A stretch of 64,000 nucleotides of DNA from Marinilabiliales bacterium (GTDB lineage Bacteria > Bacteroidota > Bacteroidia > Bacteroidales > ML635J-15): contig PKTB01000024.1 in NCBI GenBank assembly GCA_002869385.1, positions 62,001 through 126,000 of the forward strand, written 5' to 3'. Of the stretch, positions 48,806-57,640 are shown in pieces (position 1 is the first letter of the stretch; each line of letters opens with the position of its first letter). Below the pieces are notes generated by a model. It saw only the letters and a program-made list of their open reading frames with translations. It was not told the DNA's origin and made no database searches. Both the position numbers and the translations under genes were made by a program.

Positions 48806-48866
48806 TTTTGTTTATTGTTTAATCGTTTATTTGTTTATTTGTTTATTTGTTTATTTGTTTATTTGT
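48806..48866 (-). repeat. Octamer array (TTTATTTG) at the 3' end of the S23 gene
   Basis: Five to six TTTATTTG units plus a diverged TTTATTG/TTTAATCG lie in the gap between the ferredoxin gene and the four-helix-bundle gene. The array supplies that gene's TAA stop. The opposite flank at 49236-49272 carries the inverted version (CAAATAAA). Confidence 0.7.
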
Positions 48867-49221
48867 TGAGTTGCGTTTCTCTGAGTTTGTTAAGTTTGTT
48901 TCCAATTTCTTCAATGATTTGTCTTTGTTCGTCAACAATATTTGATGAAATATAGCCTAAGTCGGCAGCTAATATTAGTTGATTTAAGACTTCTAGTAAA
49001 CTACCATAAGATATTTCTGTAAATCTTGCTTGATCTTTACCTGATTTTCTTGACGTTCCTTCTGCAATATTAGAAGAAACAGAAATACTTGCTCTTCTAA
49101 TTTGAGATACTAATCCGAATTTTTCTTCGTCTGGAAACATATTACTAATCTCATAAACATTTTTTACTAAAGTTCGAGATAGTTGCCATACATTTAATTT
49201 TTCAAACGAATACAATCTCAT
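48859..49221 (-). CDS. Four-helix bundle protein (S23 / 23S rRNA intervening-sequence protein)
   Basis: A 120-residue protein with the S23 family pattern: FEKLNVWQLSRTLVKNVYE at the start, FGLVSQIRRASISVSSNIAEGTSRKS (about 40-65, with the NIAEG core) and FTEISYGSLLEVLNQLILA. Family members occur as ORFs in intervening sequences of 23S rRNA genes and as stand-alone genes in many Bacteroidota; they form pentameric helical bundles with no proven biochemical role. Here the gene sits inside a respiratory operon between the L and N subunit genes and is bounded by octamer arrays in opposite orientation. This suggests it was inserted as a unit and is unlikely to be part of the complex. Confidence 0.85.
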   Translation of the reverse strand: MRLYSFEKLNVWQLSRTLVKNVYEISNMFPDEEKFGLVSQIRRASISVSSNIAEGTSRKSGKDQARFTEISYGSLLEVLNQLILAADLGYISSNIVDEQRQIIEEIGNKLNKLRETQLNK

Positions 49222-49235
49222 ATTAAATCATTCTA

Positions 49236-49272
49236 AAGTCTAACAAATAAACAGTTAAACAAATAAACATTT
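49236..49272 (-). repeat. Inverted octamer repeat upstream of the S23 gene
   Basis: AACAAATAAACAG and AAACAAATAAACA units are the reverse complement of the TTTATTTG array on the other side of the gene at 48806-48866. Confidence 0.6.
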
Positions 49273-49279
49273 AGTCATT

Positions 49280-50467
49280 TTATCTTTCAATCTCCGGTGG
49301 ATAAGTATGTAATGAAACCATCAAACCGGCAATGTAAGCTATATTTTCGTTAATAATCATTTTCTCTAATAATGCTACCGCGTGAGTGTAGCTAGGACCT
49401 CTAACGTTCACTCTACGAGGGTATTCAGTTCCGTCGGAAACCATATAGTAACCAAATTCTCCACGTGTACACTCAGCTTTTGAGTACGTTTCTCCTTTTG
49501 GAACTTTCCAATGTAATACATTAGGAGTCTTAGCTCTAATTTCACCTTTTTCAGGCATTTTTGACATTATTTGTCTGATTAGATCCACACTCATCAGTAA
49601 ATCACGACGTCTAACATCAGCTCTATTATAAATATCAGAGTACTGTGCAGTTACAGGCTCAAAATCTAATTCAGGATACATTAGGTATGGATTATCTTTA
49701 CGAACATCAAAAGGAATTCCGGCAGCACGAGCATTAGGTCCAACAATTCCAAATTTTGTTATCCATTCTTTTTCTATTACGCCCATATCAACAGCTCTTT
49801 TCTTGAAAACAGCATTGTTGAACATAACACGATCGACATCTTTCATCATTTGTTCAATGAATTGAAGATTTTCTTCCATTCGTTGTTTGAATCCAGATGG
49901 GAGTAAACCTCTAACTCCACCAGGAATTATATACATATGATAAATACGACCGCCAGTAAGTTCTTCAAATCTGTCAAGTATAGAATCTCTAAGATAATTT
50001 GCCCATTGACCAACTATTCCCATACCGAATGCTCCGGATTGTCCACCAATCAACATTAGATAGGACTGAAGACGAGCCATTTCCAGAACAAGAGTTCTTA
50101 ACCATTTAGCTGCTTCAGGAATTTCAATGCCTGCAAGTTCTTCCATAGCAGAAGCAAAGCAATATTCGTTAAAGTCTGGCTCTGGTACTGCAACACGGCA
50201 AACAATTGGAAAACACTGAATGTACTTACGTCGTTCCATTAATTTTTCGAAGCCACGATGAAGATAACCAACATGAGTCTCACAATCCATAACTTCGTCG
50301 CCTTGCATTGTAATCTCTAATGACATATTTCCTGTAATACCCGGATGCTGTGGTCCGTGCCACAACTTCACGAATTTGTGAGAACTAAGATCAACGTCTA
50401 TTTTGCCGTCTTTATTAGTTTCAGGAAATAAACTTCTGTCTTCTTTTATATTTATAAGTTTACTCAT
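49280..50467 (-). CDS. NuoD/MbxL-like large catalytic subunit, no NiFe ligands
   Basis: A 395-residue protein of the complex I 49-kDa / group 4 hydrogenase large-subunit family. Visible blocks are WHGPQHPGITGNMSLEI (about 36-52), ETHVGYLHRGFEKLMERRKYIQ (about 63-84), MARLQSYLMLIG, YIIPGGVRG and the C-terminal AGLMVSLHTYPPEIER. The hydrogenase C-terminal DPCxxC is absent, so there is no NiFe site. Where NuoD has an Asp-Arg-x-Asp-Tyr stretch, including the quinone-contacting Tyr, this protein reads C90-R-V-A-V, with Cys also at 85 and 103. The function is therefore probably neither hydrogenase nor a normal quinone reductase, closer to Mbx/Mbs. It overlaps the C-subunit gene by 8 bp. Confidence 0.85.
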   Translation of the reverse strand: MSKLINIKEDRSLFPETNKDGKIDVDLSSHKFVKLWHGPQHPGITGNMSLEITMQGDEVMDCETHVGYLHRGFEKLMERRKYIQCFPIVCRVAVPEPDFNEYCFASAMEELAGIEIPEAAKWLRTLVLEMARLQSYLMLIGGQSGAFGMGIVGQWANYLRDSILDRFEELTGGRIYHMYIIPGGVRGLLPSGFKQRMEENLQFIEQMMKDVDRVMFNNAVFKKRAVDMGVIEKEWITKFGIVGPNARAAGIPFDVRKDNPYLMYPELDFEPVTAQYSDIYNRADVRRRDLLMSVDLIRQIMSKMPEKGEIRAKTPNVLHWKVPKGETYSKAECTRGEFGYYMVSDGTEYPRRVNVRGPSYTHAVALLEKMIINENIAYIAGLMVSLHTYPPEIER

Positions 50468-51005
50468 CTGGATACAATTTTTGTTTCATATACTCTGAAG
50501 GATCATTTTTAGTTCTTCCTTCTCTAGGGAAATATGTTTCTTCTGAATACTTTTTTGTTTCAAAATCTCTACGGTAAGGAGGGAGGTCGTCCCAGCCTTC
50601 TAGAATGAAAGGTTTATCAACTCTTGGACTACCAGGGAAGTTAATTCCAAACATTTCTTTTAATTCTCTTTGATATGTTGCCGCCTGCTCCCAAAGATGA
50701 TGAAATGATTCCATTTCAGCATTTTCTCTGTCAATAAAAACCTTTACAATTAGGCTTTCTTTTGTTTCAGGATTATTTACGATGTATGAAAGTTGAAATA
50801 AACCATCTTCAAGCCAGTCAGTAGCGGTAAGCAGTGAAAGATGTTTAAATCCTTCATTTTTTTGTAAAACTGTAAGAAAGTCTATTGCTTTTTCTTTTTC
50901 TACAGTAATTAAACCAGTATCAGCTTTTTGTTGTTTAAAATCACTGATAGGATATAATTCTTGTAATCTATTAATTATTTCTTTAATCTGAACAGATTTT
51001 ACCAG
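50460..51005 (-). CDS. NuoC/MbxK-like subunit with apparent CTG start
   Basis: The open frame covers 181 residues from 51005. Its C-terminal part is typical NuoC (30-kDa subunit): HHLWEQAATYQRELKEMFGI and GWDDLPPYRRDF. The N-terminal half (LVKSVQIKEIINRLQELYP..., FLTVLQKNEGFKHLSLLTATDWLEDG) also matches the family, so an internal ATG at 50714 is not the real start. No ATG, GTG or TTG exists between the in-frame stop just upstream and the conserved region; CTG at 51003-51005 overlaps the nuoB-like stop by 7 bp, exactly where an overlapping ATG would be expected. Either a rare CTG start or a changed ATG. It lies peripheral to the membrane, next to the large subunit. Confidence 0.75.
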   Translation of the reverse strand: MVKSVQIKEIINRLQELYPISDFKQQKADTGLITVEKEKAIDFLTVLQKNEGFKHLSLLTATDWLEDGLFQLSYIVNNPETKESLIVKVFIDRENAEMESFHHLWEQAATYQRELKEMFGINFPGSPRVDKPFILEGWDDLPPYRRDFETKKYSEETYFPREGRTKNDPSEYMKQKLYPDE

Positions 51006-51652
51006 TTATAATCGGGCATATCCCAATCTTTAATAATTTTTTTCTGATTTGATTTATACCAATCAAAGTTTTCAGCGTAATCGTTTGATTTATATCCTCT
51101 ACCTTCGCGAATAATCTTCTTTAGCTGATCGAAACCTGCCAGAAGTGCTTCAGGACGAGGCATGCAACCTGCAACATATACATCAACAGGAAGATAATGG
51201 TCCAGTCTATTAATAGTATTATAACTATCCCAGTACATTCCTCCATTTATTGTACAACTCCCAAGTGCCATTACATATTTTGGCCCCTGCATTTGTTCGT
51301 AAGTTCTTATTACTCTCTTAAGAGTTTTTACAGACAAATATCCGGATATAACAAAAACATCTGCTTGTCTTGGAGTTGGTCTCCATTGAATTCCATATCG
51401 ATAAGCATCAAATTTTGGAGTCATCAAAGGACGCATTTCTATTGCACCGCAACCTGTACCAAATCCAAGAATCCATAGCGAACGACTTCTTGCCCAGTTT
51501 CTAAAATCTTCAATTATTTTAACCGAAGATTTTTTCTCAACCTCAGGTAGGTCTTCGCAAAAGTAGTCCTTAATCGGATCAACTTCTATTGGTTCTCCCT
51601 CAGGAGAATATACTGTTCTTTTTTCTATATGTTCTTTATAATCTTTGCCCAT
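50999..51652 (-). CDS. NuoB/MbxJ-like small FeS subunit
   Basis: A 217-residue protein of the complex I 20-kDa (PSST) family. Candidate [4Fe-4S] ligands are Cys68 in GTGCGAIEMRP, Cys133 in ALGSCTINGG and Cys163 in VAGCMPRPEAL. The usual second Cys of the first pair (CC in NuoB, CxxC in group 4 hydrogenases) is Gly here, so only three of four canonical ligands are visible; another residue may complete the cluster. An about 50-residue N-terminal extension precedes the domain. The subunit should carry the terminal cluster (N2-like) between the ferredoxin subunit and the large subunit. It follows the NuoH-like gene by 10 bp. Confidence 0.85.
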   Translation of the reverse strand: MGKDYKEHIEKRTVYSPEGEPIEVDPIKDYFCEDLPEVEKKSSVKIIEDFRNWARSRSLWILGFGTGCGAIEMRPLMTPKFDAYRYGIQWRPTPRQADVFVISGYLSVKTLKRVIRTYEQMQGPKYVMALGSCTINGGMYWDSYNTINRLDHYLPVDVYVAGCMPRPEALLAGFDQLKKIIREGRGYKSNDYAENFDWYKSNQKKIIKDWDMPDYNW

Positions 51653-51662
51653 AATTATTCAA

Positions 51663-52577
51663 TTAGAAAAATTTTGAAACTACTACTGCAGCCACACCAA
51701 TAATGAGTGGGACTCCTAAATACCATCTTACTGATTGGTCAACTCTGAATCGTGGGAATACAACTCCTACAAATACAGACCACATATATATAAAGAAGGT
51801 TTTTATTATTAATTCTCCCCAATTTGTTGCTCCACCAAATAGTAAATTCATGAATAGTACAAGCTTAGCAATCGGGAATATTGCTCTGTTTAATTGTAGT
51901 ACCCCAAGGAAACCAGAATGAAATTCAGTTGGAGGTCCAATTGGAATTTCCTGAGGAGCTAAAACTACGCTAAAAGGACTACGTCCCATTGATGCAAGGA
52001 AAGCTAATAACATCGCAATACTTGCTAATGGGTTAGTAAAAATCGACCAGTTTAAGATTCCTCCTTGTTGCGCAGCAACTATTTCAGAAACATTTAATGT
52101 ATTGTATTGAACTGCTAAAGAAAGAACTCCTAATGTTAAAGGTAGTTCATATGCAGTAACCTGGCTTAAACCTCTTGAAACTCCTATAGCAGAGTGGGGG
52201 TGACCACTTTCTCCTGCACCTAAGGCCATACCAAGAACTCCAAAGAATTGGAAGTATAAAATTAACAATAAGTCCCCACTAAATTAAAAGTTCTGAAACA
52301 TTGGATTTCCGAAAATAACCGGGATAAATAGCAATAAACCAATACCGCCAGTTAATCTGAAAACCGGAGCAATATAATACATCACACCATGCTGAATCCT
52401 TGTTCTCTTTGCATAGTTTTTAATTATATCTATGTAAGGTTGATAGAATGGAATTCCATATCTGCGTCCAACACGGGCACCAATTTTCCTTACAATTCCC
52501 TGCACTAAGAGTCCATAGTTTAAGACTATGAAAATAGTTAAAAGTGCAAATAATATTTGTTTAAGTATTGGGTCCAT
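51663..52577 (-). pseudogene. NuoH/MbxM-like membrane subunit, interrupted by TAA
   Basis: The frame is 304 residues with about eight TM helices. Family blocks are GRRYGIPFYQPYIDIIK (about 36-52), GMALGAGESGHPHSAIGVSRG, AYELPLTLGVLS, and the conserved SPFSVVLAPQEIP with PTEFHSGFLG, forming the ion-channel base of the quinone-like cavity. A TAA at 52284-52286 falls in 'FQNF*FSGDLL', where Ser is expected (TCA to TAA) and Glu is possible. The remainder is undamaged. The known role is to anchor the hydrophilic arm to the antiporter-like subunits. The ATG overlaps the stop of the antiporter gene (TAATG). Confidence 0.85.
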
Positions 52578-55500
52578 TAAAATCCTCCGAATGATATTAA
52601 GTAAATAACTAAAATGAATGCCACTATATGTATAAGGTAAGACTGAGCATTACCATTATATAATTTTGTAAATTTATCTGATAAAGCATGAGTGCCTTCA
52701 TCTACTCTGTTCCAGAAATTTGTAATTCCGGGAGCAACAAGAAATCCGACAGCTTTTTTGTATGGTGCAAAGAAATTATATGCAAAGTGAGTGGTTTCGG
52801 GTAGGAAAGGTCTCTCAGCAGCATAACCAATATTAAATTGTTTAACTTTTCGAGCTCTTGGGTTCATAAAGAATAACCAGCCAAAAACTATTGCAAATAC
52901 ACCGATAACAATGTACATAACCAATTTTCCGTTCCAGTATCCCATTGCTGTAGTTGCCATTTGTCCATCCCATGTTATTGAACCATCAGGGAAATAAGGC
53001 ATAATCATTTCACCAATAGGTTTAAGTAATGAATTTGGGAATACGGAGAAAATCATGATAACCATTAAAATAGCATATTGTGGAACCAATATCCAGAATG
53101 GTGCTTCTTTGATTTTTCGATGCTCATCCTTAGGTTGACCTAGGAAAATTGTATGAATAAGTCTGAAGCAATACAATAAGGTAATTATACCGGAAAAGAA
53201 TAATATAGCTCCTTGTAAGAACCATTGTTTTTCAACAACCGCCTGGAAGAATAACCATTTTCCTGCAAAACCTGTTAATGGTGGCACTCCTGCCAATACA
53301 ATAATACCAATCAAGACAGAGATAAATGAGAATGGCATTCTTTTTATTAAACCACCCATTTGGTACATGTTTTTGGTTTTAGTTCTCCAAACTACACCAC
53401 CTATGGCTAAGAACAATAATGCTTTAAACATAAAGTGTGTAACAGAGAATGAAATTGCTGTTAGCCATCCTAAATGTGACATTAACGCTAAGCCAAATAA
53501 AACATAACCAAGAGCACCAATACTTGAATAAGCTAATAGTCGTTTTGCATCTTCCTGGAATGCTGCCATCATATTACCCATCAGAGCAGTTATTACACCA
53601 ATCCATCCTAATATATATCCATAATTAATCGGTCCGATGAACTGATCTCCCATAGCAAGGAATAGTGTTATCAAACCAAATACACCTGCTTTAAGTAAAA
53701 TAGCTGAAACCATTGGAGATACATCTGCTTCTGCTTCTGCATGCGCTCCAGGCAACCAAATATGTAAACCAATAGACGCTGTTTTAGTCATAAATCCCAC
53801 AGCCAGTAATCCGAATATCCAGGGCGCATATTCTGCCATTGTTGTTGTTAGAATATTTAGAGATATGTCTGATTGGCCAATTGCAGCCAGTCCAAATCCT
53901 GCCAGGATTAAATAAGCTCCGCCAATCGAGAATAAAATATAACTTAATGCGTGTTTGATTTATTTTTTACCACGCAGGATTAAGAAATATGAACCAATTG
54001 TCATTAATTCCCATGAGAAGAAAAACTCAAGAGTTGTGGATGCTTCAATCAGTCCAATTAGACCTGCAAACATCAATAATGCAAATGGATAGAATCCTAT
54101 ACGTTTACCTTTGTAAGCATATCCGGCAATTAGAGTTAAAATACCTCCAATCATAAATATAGCTGCAAATATGCTTTGGATTTAAGTATATGATTCATAA
54201 TTGAAATAATAATATGCTGCCATTGCAACAATAGCTAATGTGTTTTTAATAAATGCAGGTAAGAAATCGATAAATGCAAATCATAATGCAACTGCTAGTG
54301 GTAAGAAGTTAATTAAACTTGCGTATTGATGCTCGCTGCTTACATAGTAACCTGCGCCAAATGCTGCTGCTGCAAATATGATTATAGGTAATATCTGATG
54401 AAATTTTGCTTTTACTTTTTCAGTTTCAGGCATATCTAGTTTAACAGTATAGCCTAACCATCTGAACATATAAACTATTTCAAAGAATGATCCGATTAAC
54501 ACACCTGCAATCCAAATAAAGTTTTTAGTTTCTGCTAAATGCATTACTAATTCCCACTTACCGAAGAATCCGGGAAAAGGAGGGAGGCCTGTTAATGCGA
54601 ATATAAAGATTCCGAAAAGTACAAGTAAGACCTTATTGCTTCTCAAAATAGACCAGTTTTTTATTGAGTCTTGCTTAACGATTCCTGCAATCCAGAAAAG
54701 ACCTGATTTTGCAAAGAAATTACTTAGAAGAATTGAAATGACAATAAAATATGTAAATTCTCCAATTACTGATGATAATCCAATAACTGCTGCAAGTAAT
54801 CCTATTTGTGAAACCGATGAATAACCAAGCATTCTGTTTGGATTATCCTGTTTCATACACATTAGGTTAGAAAGAATAAAGGTGAAAATTCCAATGTCTG
54901 CTATTAAAAACTGCAAGTTTTCAGGTGCAAATGGTAGAAGTTTCATTAAAACATAAACAGTTGCTGTAGCATAAGCCGATGATAGTAATGAGCTAACTCC
55001 ACTTTCTGCTGATGAATATACATCAAGGCCCCAACCATTTGCAGGGAATGGTTTTAATTCGAGAACAACAGCAATCATTATAAAGAATATAGCTATTGAT
55101 AAACCTTTTGCAGCTTCGAGATTTTGTGACAGAATTACATCAATATTAAGTGATCCTGCATAATAATATATGAAAGCGATACCCAATAATAGTATCCCAG
55201 AAATTATCCCGGTAGCAATCATATACTTAAATCCTGCTGTAATACTTTTGGTTGTTTGTGTTGTAATTATCAAACCTGCGACTGCTATACTGCTAATCTC
55301 AAGGAAAACAAAGAGGTTAAACAGGTCTCTTGTCATAACAACTACATTAAGTCCCATAATCAGCATCAACAATGCAATAAATGAGTTTTTACCGGCTTTT
55401 TTTAGCTTATCAAACATGTAAAAACCACCAAACAAACCAATTGCGTTTATCATAAGGGTAAACAAAGCTTCGTCTCTGCACATCATTAGGTTGATGGAGA

Positions 55501-55708
55501 AAGGAGGTTTAAAGGCTGTTGTGAAAATCTGATAAGTTTCGATATCTGAAGTAACGAAATTATAAAACCATTGTGCAGAAACCAGACTTGCAAAACCTAG
55601 TGCCAAGAGACTCATGATTCCTGCAATGGATTCTGACTTCTTTCCAAGAAAGCCTAGTGAGAATGCGATTCCCAATAAAACGGCTACAATATAAATCGGA
55701 TCTACCAT
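52577..55708 (-). pseudogene. Tandem antiporter-like subunit (MrpD/NuoN-like + NuoM-like), three in-frame stops
   Basis: One reading frame of 1,043 codons contains two complete proton/sodium-antiporter modules. Module 1 (about residues 1-465) has LNVVVMTRDLFNLFVFLEISSIA, FPANGWGLDVYSSA and a trans-membrane LTGLPPFPGFFGKWEL. Module 2 (about 470-960) has TLEFFFSWELMTIGSYF, the Lys-bearing IGLHIWLPGAHAEAEADVSPM (about 645-665) and PPLTGFAGKWLFFQA, then a C-terminal helix region. Stops are TGA 54281-54283, TAA 54182-54184 and TAA 53960-53962; all are single substitutions from Gly/Glu/Ser codons and no frame change is needed. In archaeal Mbx/Mbs operons two separate antiporter genes (H and H') occupy this place, so this is probably their fusion. 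Confidence 0.78.
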
Positions 55709-56073
55709 TTTGTGTCTTTATAATCGTTAATAAGTAATGTTTTCTTTTGTTTGTACATTTTTAATGCATATACAAGCAATAATGCTGTAACTCCAAGGCC
55801 AATTACAATTGATGTAAGTACAAGTGCCTGTGGTAAGGGGTCAACAATTTTTTGTGCTGTATCAGTCTGCAATTCTTTTGAATCAAGAATTGGTGCAGTT
55901 TTGTTGCGGATATATCCAATGGCAACAATAATTACATTCAATCCGGTTTCAAAAATTGTAAAGGCGACAATAATTTTCAGGATATTCTTTTGGTATAACA
56001 TTCCCCAGATTCCTAGCAAAAGCAGGATAAATCCAACTGCAAGACTGATTTGTTCAATTCCGATGTTTTGCAT
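55702..56073 (-). CDS. mrpC: MrpC/MnhC (NuoK-like) subunit
   Basis: A 123-residue protein with three TM helices; the family signature is KIIVAFTIFETGLNVIIVAIGY (about 31-52), with the buried Glu of NuoK/MrpC, and DPLPQALVLTSIVIGLGVTALLL. Its length matches MrpC. It overlaps the tandem antiporter gene by 7 bp and the preceding gene by 1 bp, so expression is tightly coupled. It forms part of the ion-translocating membrane arm. Confidence 0.9.
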   Translation of the reverse strand: MQNIGIEQISLAVGFILLLLGIWGMLYQKNILKIIVAFTIFETGLNVIIVAIGYIRNKTAPILDSKELQTDTAQKIVDPLPQALVLTSIVIGLGVTALLLVYALKMYKQKKTLLINDYKDTKW

Positions 56074-56774
56074 TATTCTTCGTTTTGAATTTCTTTTAAA
56101 TTTCCAATAATTCCTGTAAGCTCGGTACCAACTTTTAATCCAATAAGGATATAAATTACAGGTACTGCTCCGGCGCTGAGTATCGTTCCGAAAGTCCCAA
56201 GACCTAATATTTGATTATCAAGGAATCCGGCAGCAATAAAAACTCCCAGTAAGCCAATAATTACATAGCTTAGTCCGGAAAATGATTCGATAAATGATAA
56301 TACTTTATGATTCAAAGCAGGACGAGGCAGTGCAATAAGCATTAGCACAAACGCCGACGCAATTATTGCTCCTCCCTGAAAACCTCCACCGGGTGTTAGG
56401 TGACCGTTTATAAATACATATGTCCCTAGTAAAACAATAATAGGTACTAGTATTTTAGCTCCGGTTCCTAAAATCTCGCTATACCTTTTGATTGTTGGTA
56501 TCGAATCATTATCACTGTGTTTGATTTTTAGGAAGAAACCGATTATTGCTGCTGAAAGGAAAAGTATTGAAACTTCACCAAGAGTATCTAAACCTCTGTA
56601 AGTTACAACAACAGCTGTTACAAGGTTTGCTGCACCAACTTCATCTTTACCATTATCGGCATAGTGTTTGGCAACAGGTCCGAGTTCTTCTTTTGGAGTG
56701 TAGTCAACAAAAATGCTGAACATTATTGCAGCTAATCCAAGTATTAGTATAAATATAAGACTATTCCTCAACAT
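56073..56774 (-). CDS. MbhE-MbhF fusion (MrpA C-terminal domain + MrpB)
   Basis: A 233-residue membrane protein. Residues 1-90 look like the MbhE / MrpA C-terminal piece (VTYRGLDTLGEVSILFLSAAIIG). Residues about 105-225 are MnhB/MrpB-like (NGHLTPGGGFQGGAIIASA near 125-143, then GTILSAGAVPVIYILIGLKVG). In archaeal Mbh these are two genes, E and F; here they form one. It overlaps the DUF4040 gene by 14 bp. It is part of the sodium/proton Mrp-like module of the complex. Confidence 0.85.
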   Translation of the reverse strand: MLRNSLIFILILGLAAIMFSIFVDYTPKEELGPVAKHYADNGKDEVGAANLVTAVVVTYRGLDTLGEVSILFLSAAIIGFFLKIKHSDNDSIPTIKRYSEILGTGAKILVPIIVLLGTYVFINGHLTPGGGFQGGAIIASAFVLMLIALPRPALNHKVLSFIESFSGLSYVIIGLLGVFIAAGFLDNQILGLGTFGTILSAGAVPVIYILIGLKVGTELTGIIGNLKEIQNEE

Positions 56775-57015
56775 GTCTGTGCTTTTTTATTTTGTTAAGT
56801 ACATAAAAGAAAATAAATGTTGTCAAACCACTTCCGATTGCTGCTTCGGTTAATGCAACATCAGGTGCTGCAAGAAGCAGATATAAAATTGAAGCGATAA
56901 GACTTACACCACCGGCAGAAAGAATCGCAATAGTCTTCTTTTTATGGTGTATAGCAATGACAGACATAGCTATCATAACTAAACCAAGAACTGCCGAAAT
57001 AATTATCCATATCAT
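56761..57015 (-). CDS. MbhD-like subunit (DUF4040)
   Basis: An 84-residue protein with three TM helices and the DUF4040 core LLLAAPDVALTEAAIGSGLTTFIFFYVL (about 46-73), where the Glu of TEAA is conserved. The same domain occurs inside MrpA; here it is a separate subunit as in Mbh/Mbx. It is placed between the G-like subunit (4-bp gap) and the E-F fusion (14-bp overlap). Confidence 0.88.
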   Translation of the reverse strand: MIWIIISAVLGLVMIAMSVIAIHHKKKTIAILSAGGVSLIASILYLLLAAPDVALTEAAIGSGLTTFIFFYVLNKIKKHRHVEE

Positions 57016-57019
57016 AAGC

Positions 57020-57379
57020 TTATTCTTTGCTGTTGTTAGTTTCTTCTTTTTCTTCTACACCATCATCTGCGAGTTGGTCGGTAATGGTTTTATCAGACAA
57101 TCTGATTTTGCGGAAATGTGCTGCACGTGCAAGTACGTGTGACGAAATAGGGTTGGTTATCAATACAAATAGTATTAAGATTACCAGTTTACCTGTCCAG
57201 TCAGGATTTAAAAAGATAATTCCCAACAAAGTCAGCATTGTTCCAAGAGTTGAAGCTTTGGTACCTGCCTGAATTCTGTTAAACAAATCCGGCATTCTTA
57301 CTAATCCTAAGGCTCCTAAAAATAAAAATATGGAACCTAAAAGGACTATAATAGCACCTATAAGTTTTAATGTTTCCAT
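57020..57379 (-). CDS. mrpG: MrpG/MnhG (MbhC-like) subunit
   Basis: A 119-residue protein with three TM helices; the family motif ALGLVRMPDLFNRIQAGTKASTLG (about 23-46) is clear. A charged Glu/Asn/Lys-rich C-terminal tail is present. Known as an accessory membrane subunit of Mrp antiporters and Mbh-type complexes. It starts directly after the MrpF-like gene with no gap. Confidence 0.9.
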   Translation of the reverse strand: METLKLIGAIIVLLGSIFLFLGALGLVRMPDLFNRIQAGTKASTLGTMLTLLGIIFLNPDWTGKLVILILFVLITNPISSHVLARAAHFRKIRLSDKTITDQLADDGVEEKEETNNSKE

Positions 57380-57640
57380 TTATAATGATTTTTCCTTGTA
57401 TTTTGAAATGATAATTACTCCCAGGAAGCTTAAAAGTCCGTAAACAATAGCAACGTCAATGTAGATCATTCTGTTTGTAAGGTATGTGATAATACCAATA
57501 AGACCTATCATGGAGATGGTCATCGTGTCGAATGCCGCTATCCTGTCAAATGTTGTAGGCCCTTTTATAAACCTGAACATTGAAAATAATACTGCCAAAA
57601 GTATTATTACTACCGAAATATTTAATAACTGATCAACCAT
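57380..57640 (-). CDS. mrpF: MrpF/MnhF (MbhB-like) subunit
   Basis: An 86-residue protein with three TM helices and the family segment FRFIKGPTTFDRIAAFDTMT (about 22-41). Its size and motifs agree with MrpF. It overlaps the MrpE-like gene by 8 bp, and its stop abuts the MrpG-like start. Part of the membrane arm. Confidence 0.9.
   Translation of the reverse strand: MVDQLLNISVVIILLAVLFSMFRFIKGPTTFDRIAAFDTMTISMIGLIGIITYLTNRMIYIDVAIVYGLLSFLGVIIISKYKEKSL

Noticed and set aside
50460..50714. Truncated NuoC starting at ATG 50714
   Set aside because: The upstream 97 codons in the same frame match the family N-terminal half without a stop, so the longer reading is better.
49280..52577. Group 4 [NiFe] hydrogenase
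   Set aside because: The C-terminal DPCxxC ligands are missing in the large subunit and no hydrogenase maturation genes are present.
1591..54283. Alternative genetic code with TGA read as glycine
   Set aside because: Several TGA sites do sit at expected Gly positions, but TAA and TAG occur inside genes equally often, TGA also ends real genes (for example 12687-12689, 44.5-45 kb HD gene, 59856-59858), and the gene content is clearly Bacteroidota, which use the standard bacterial code.
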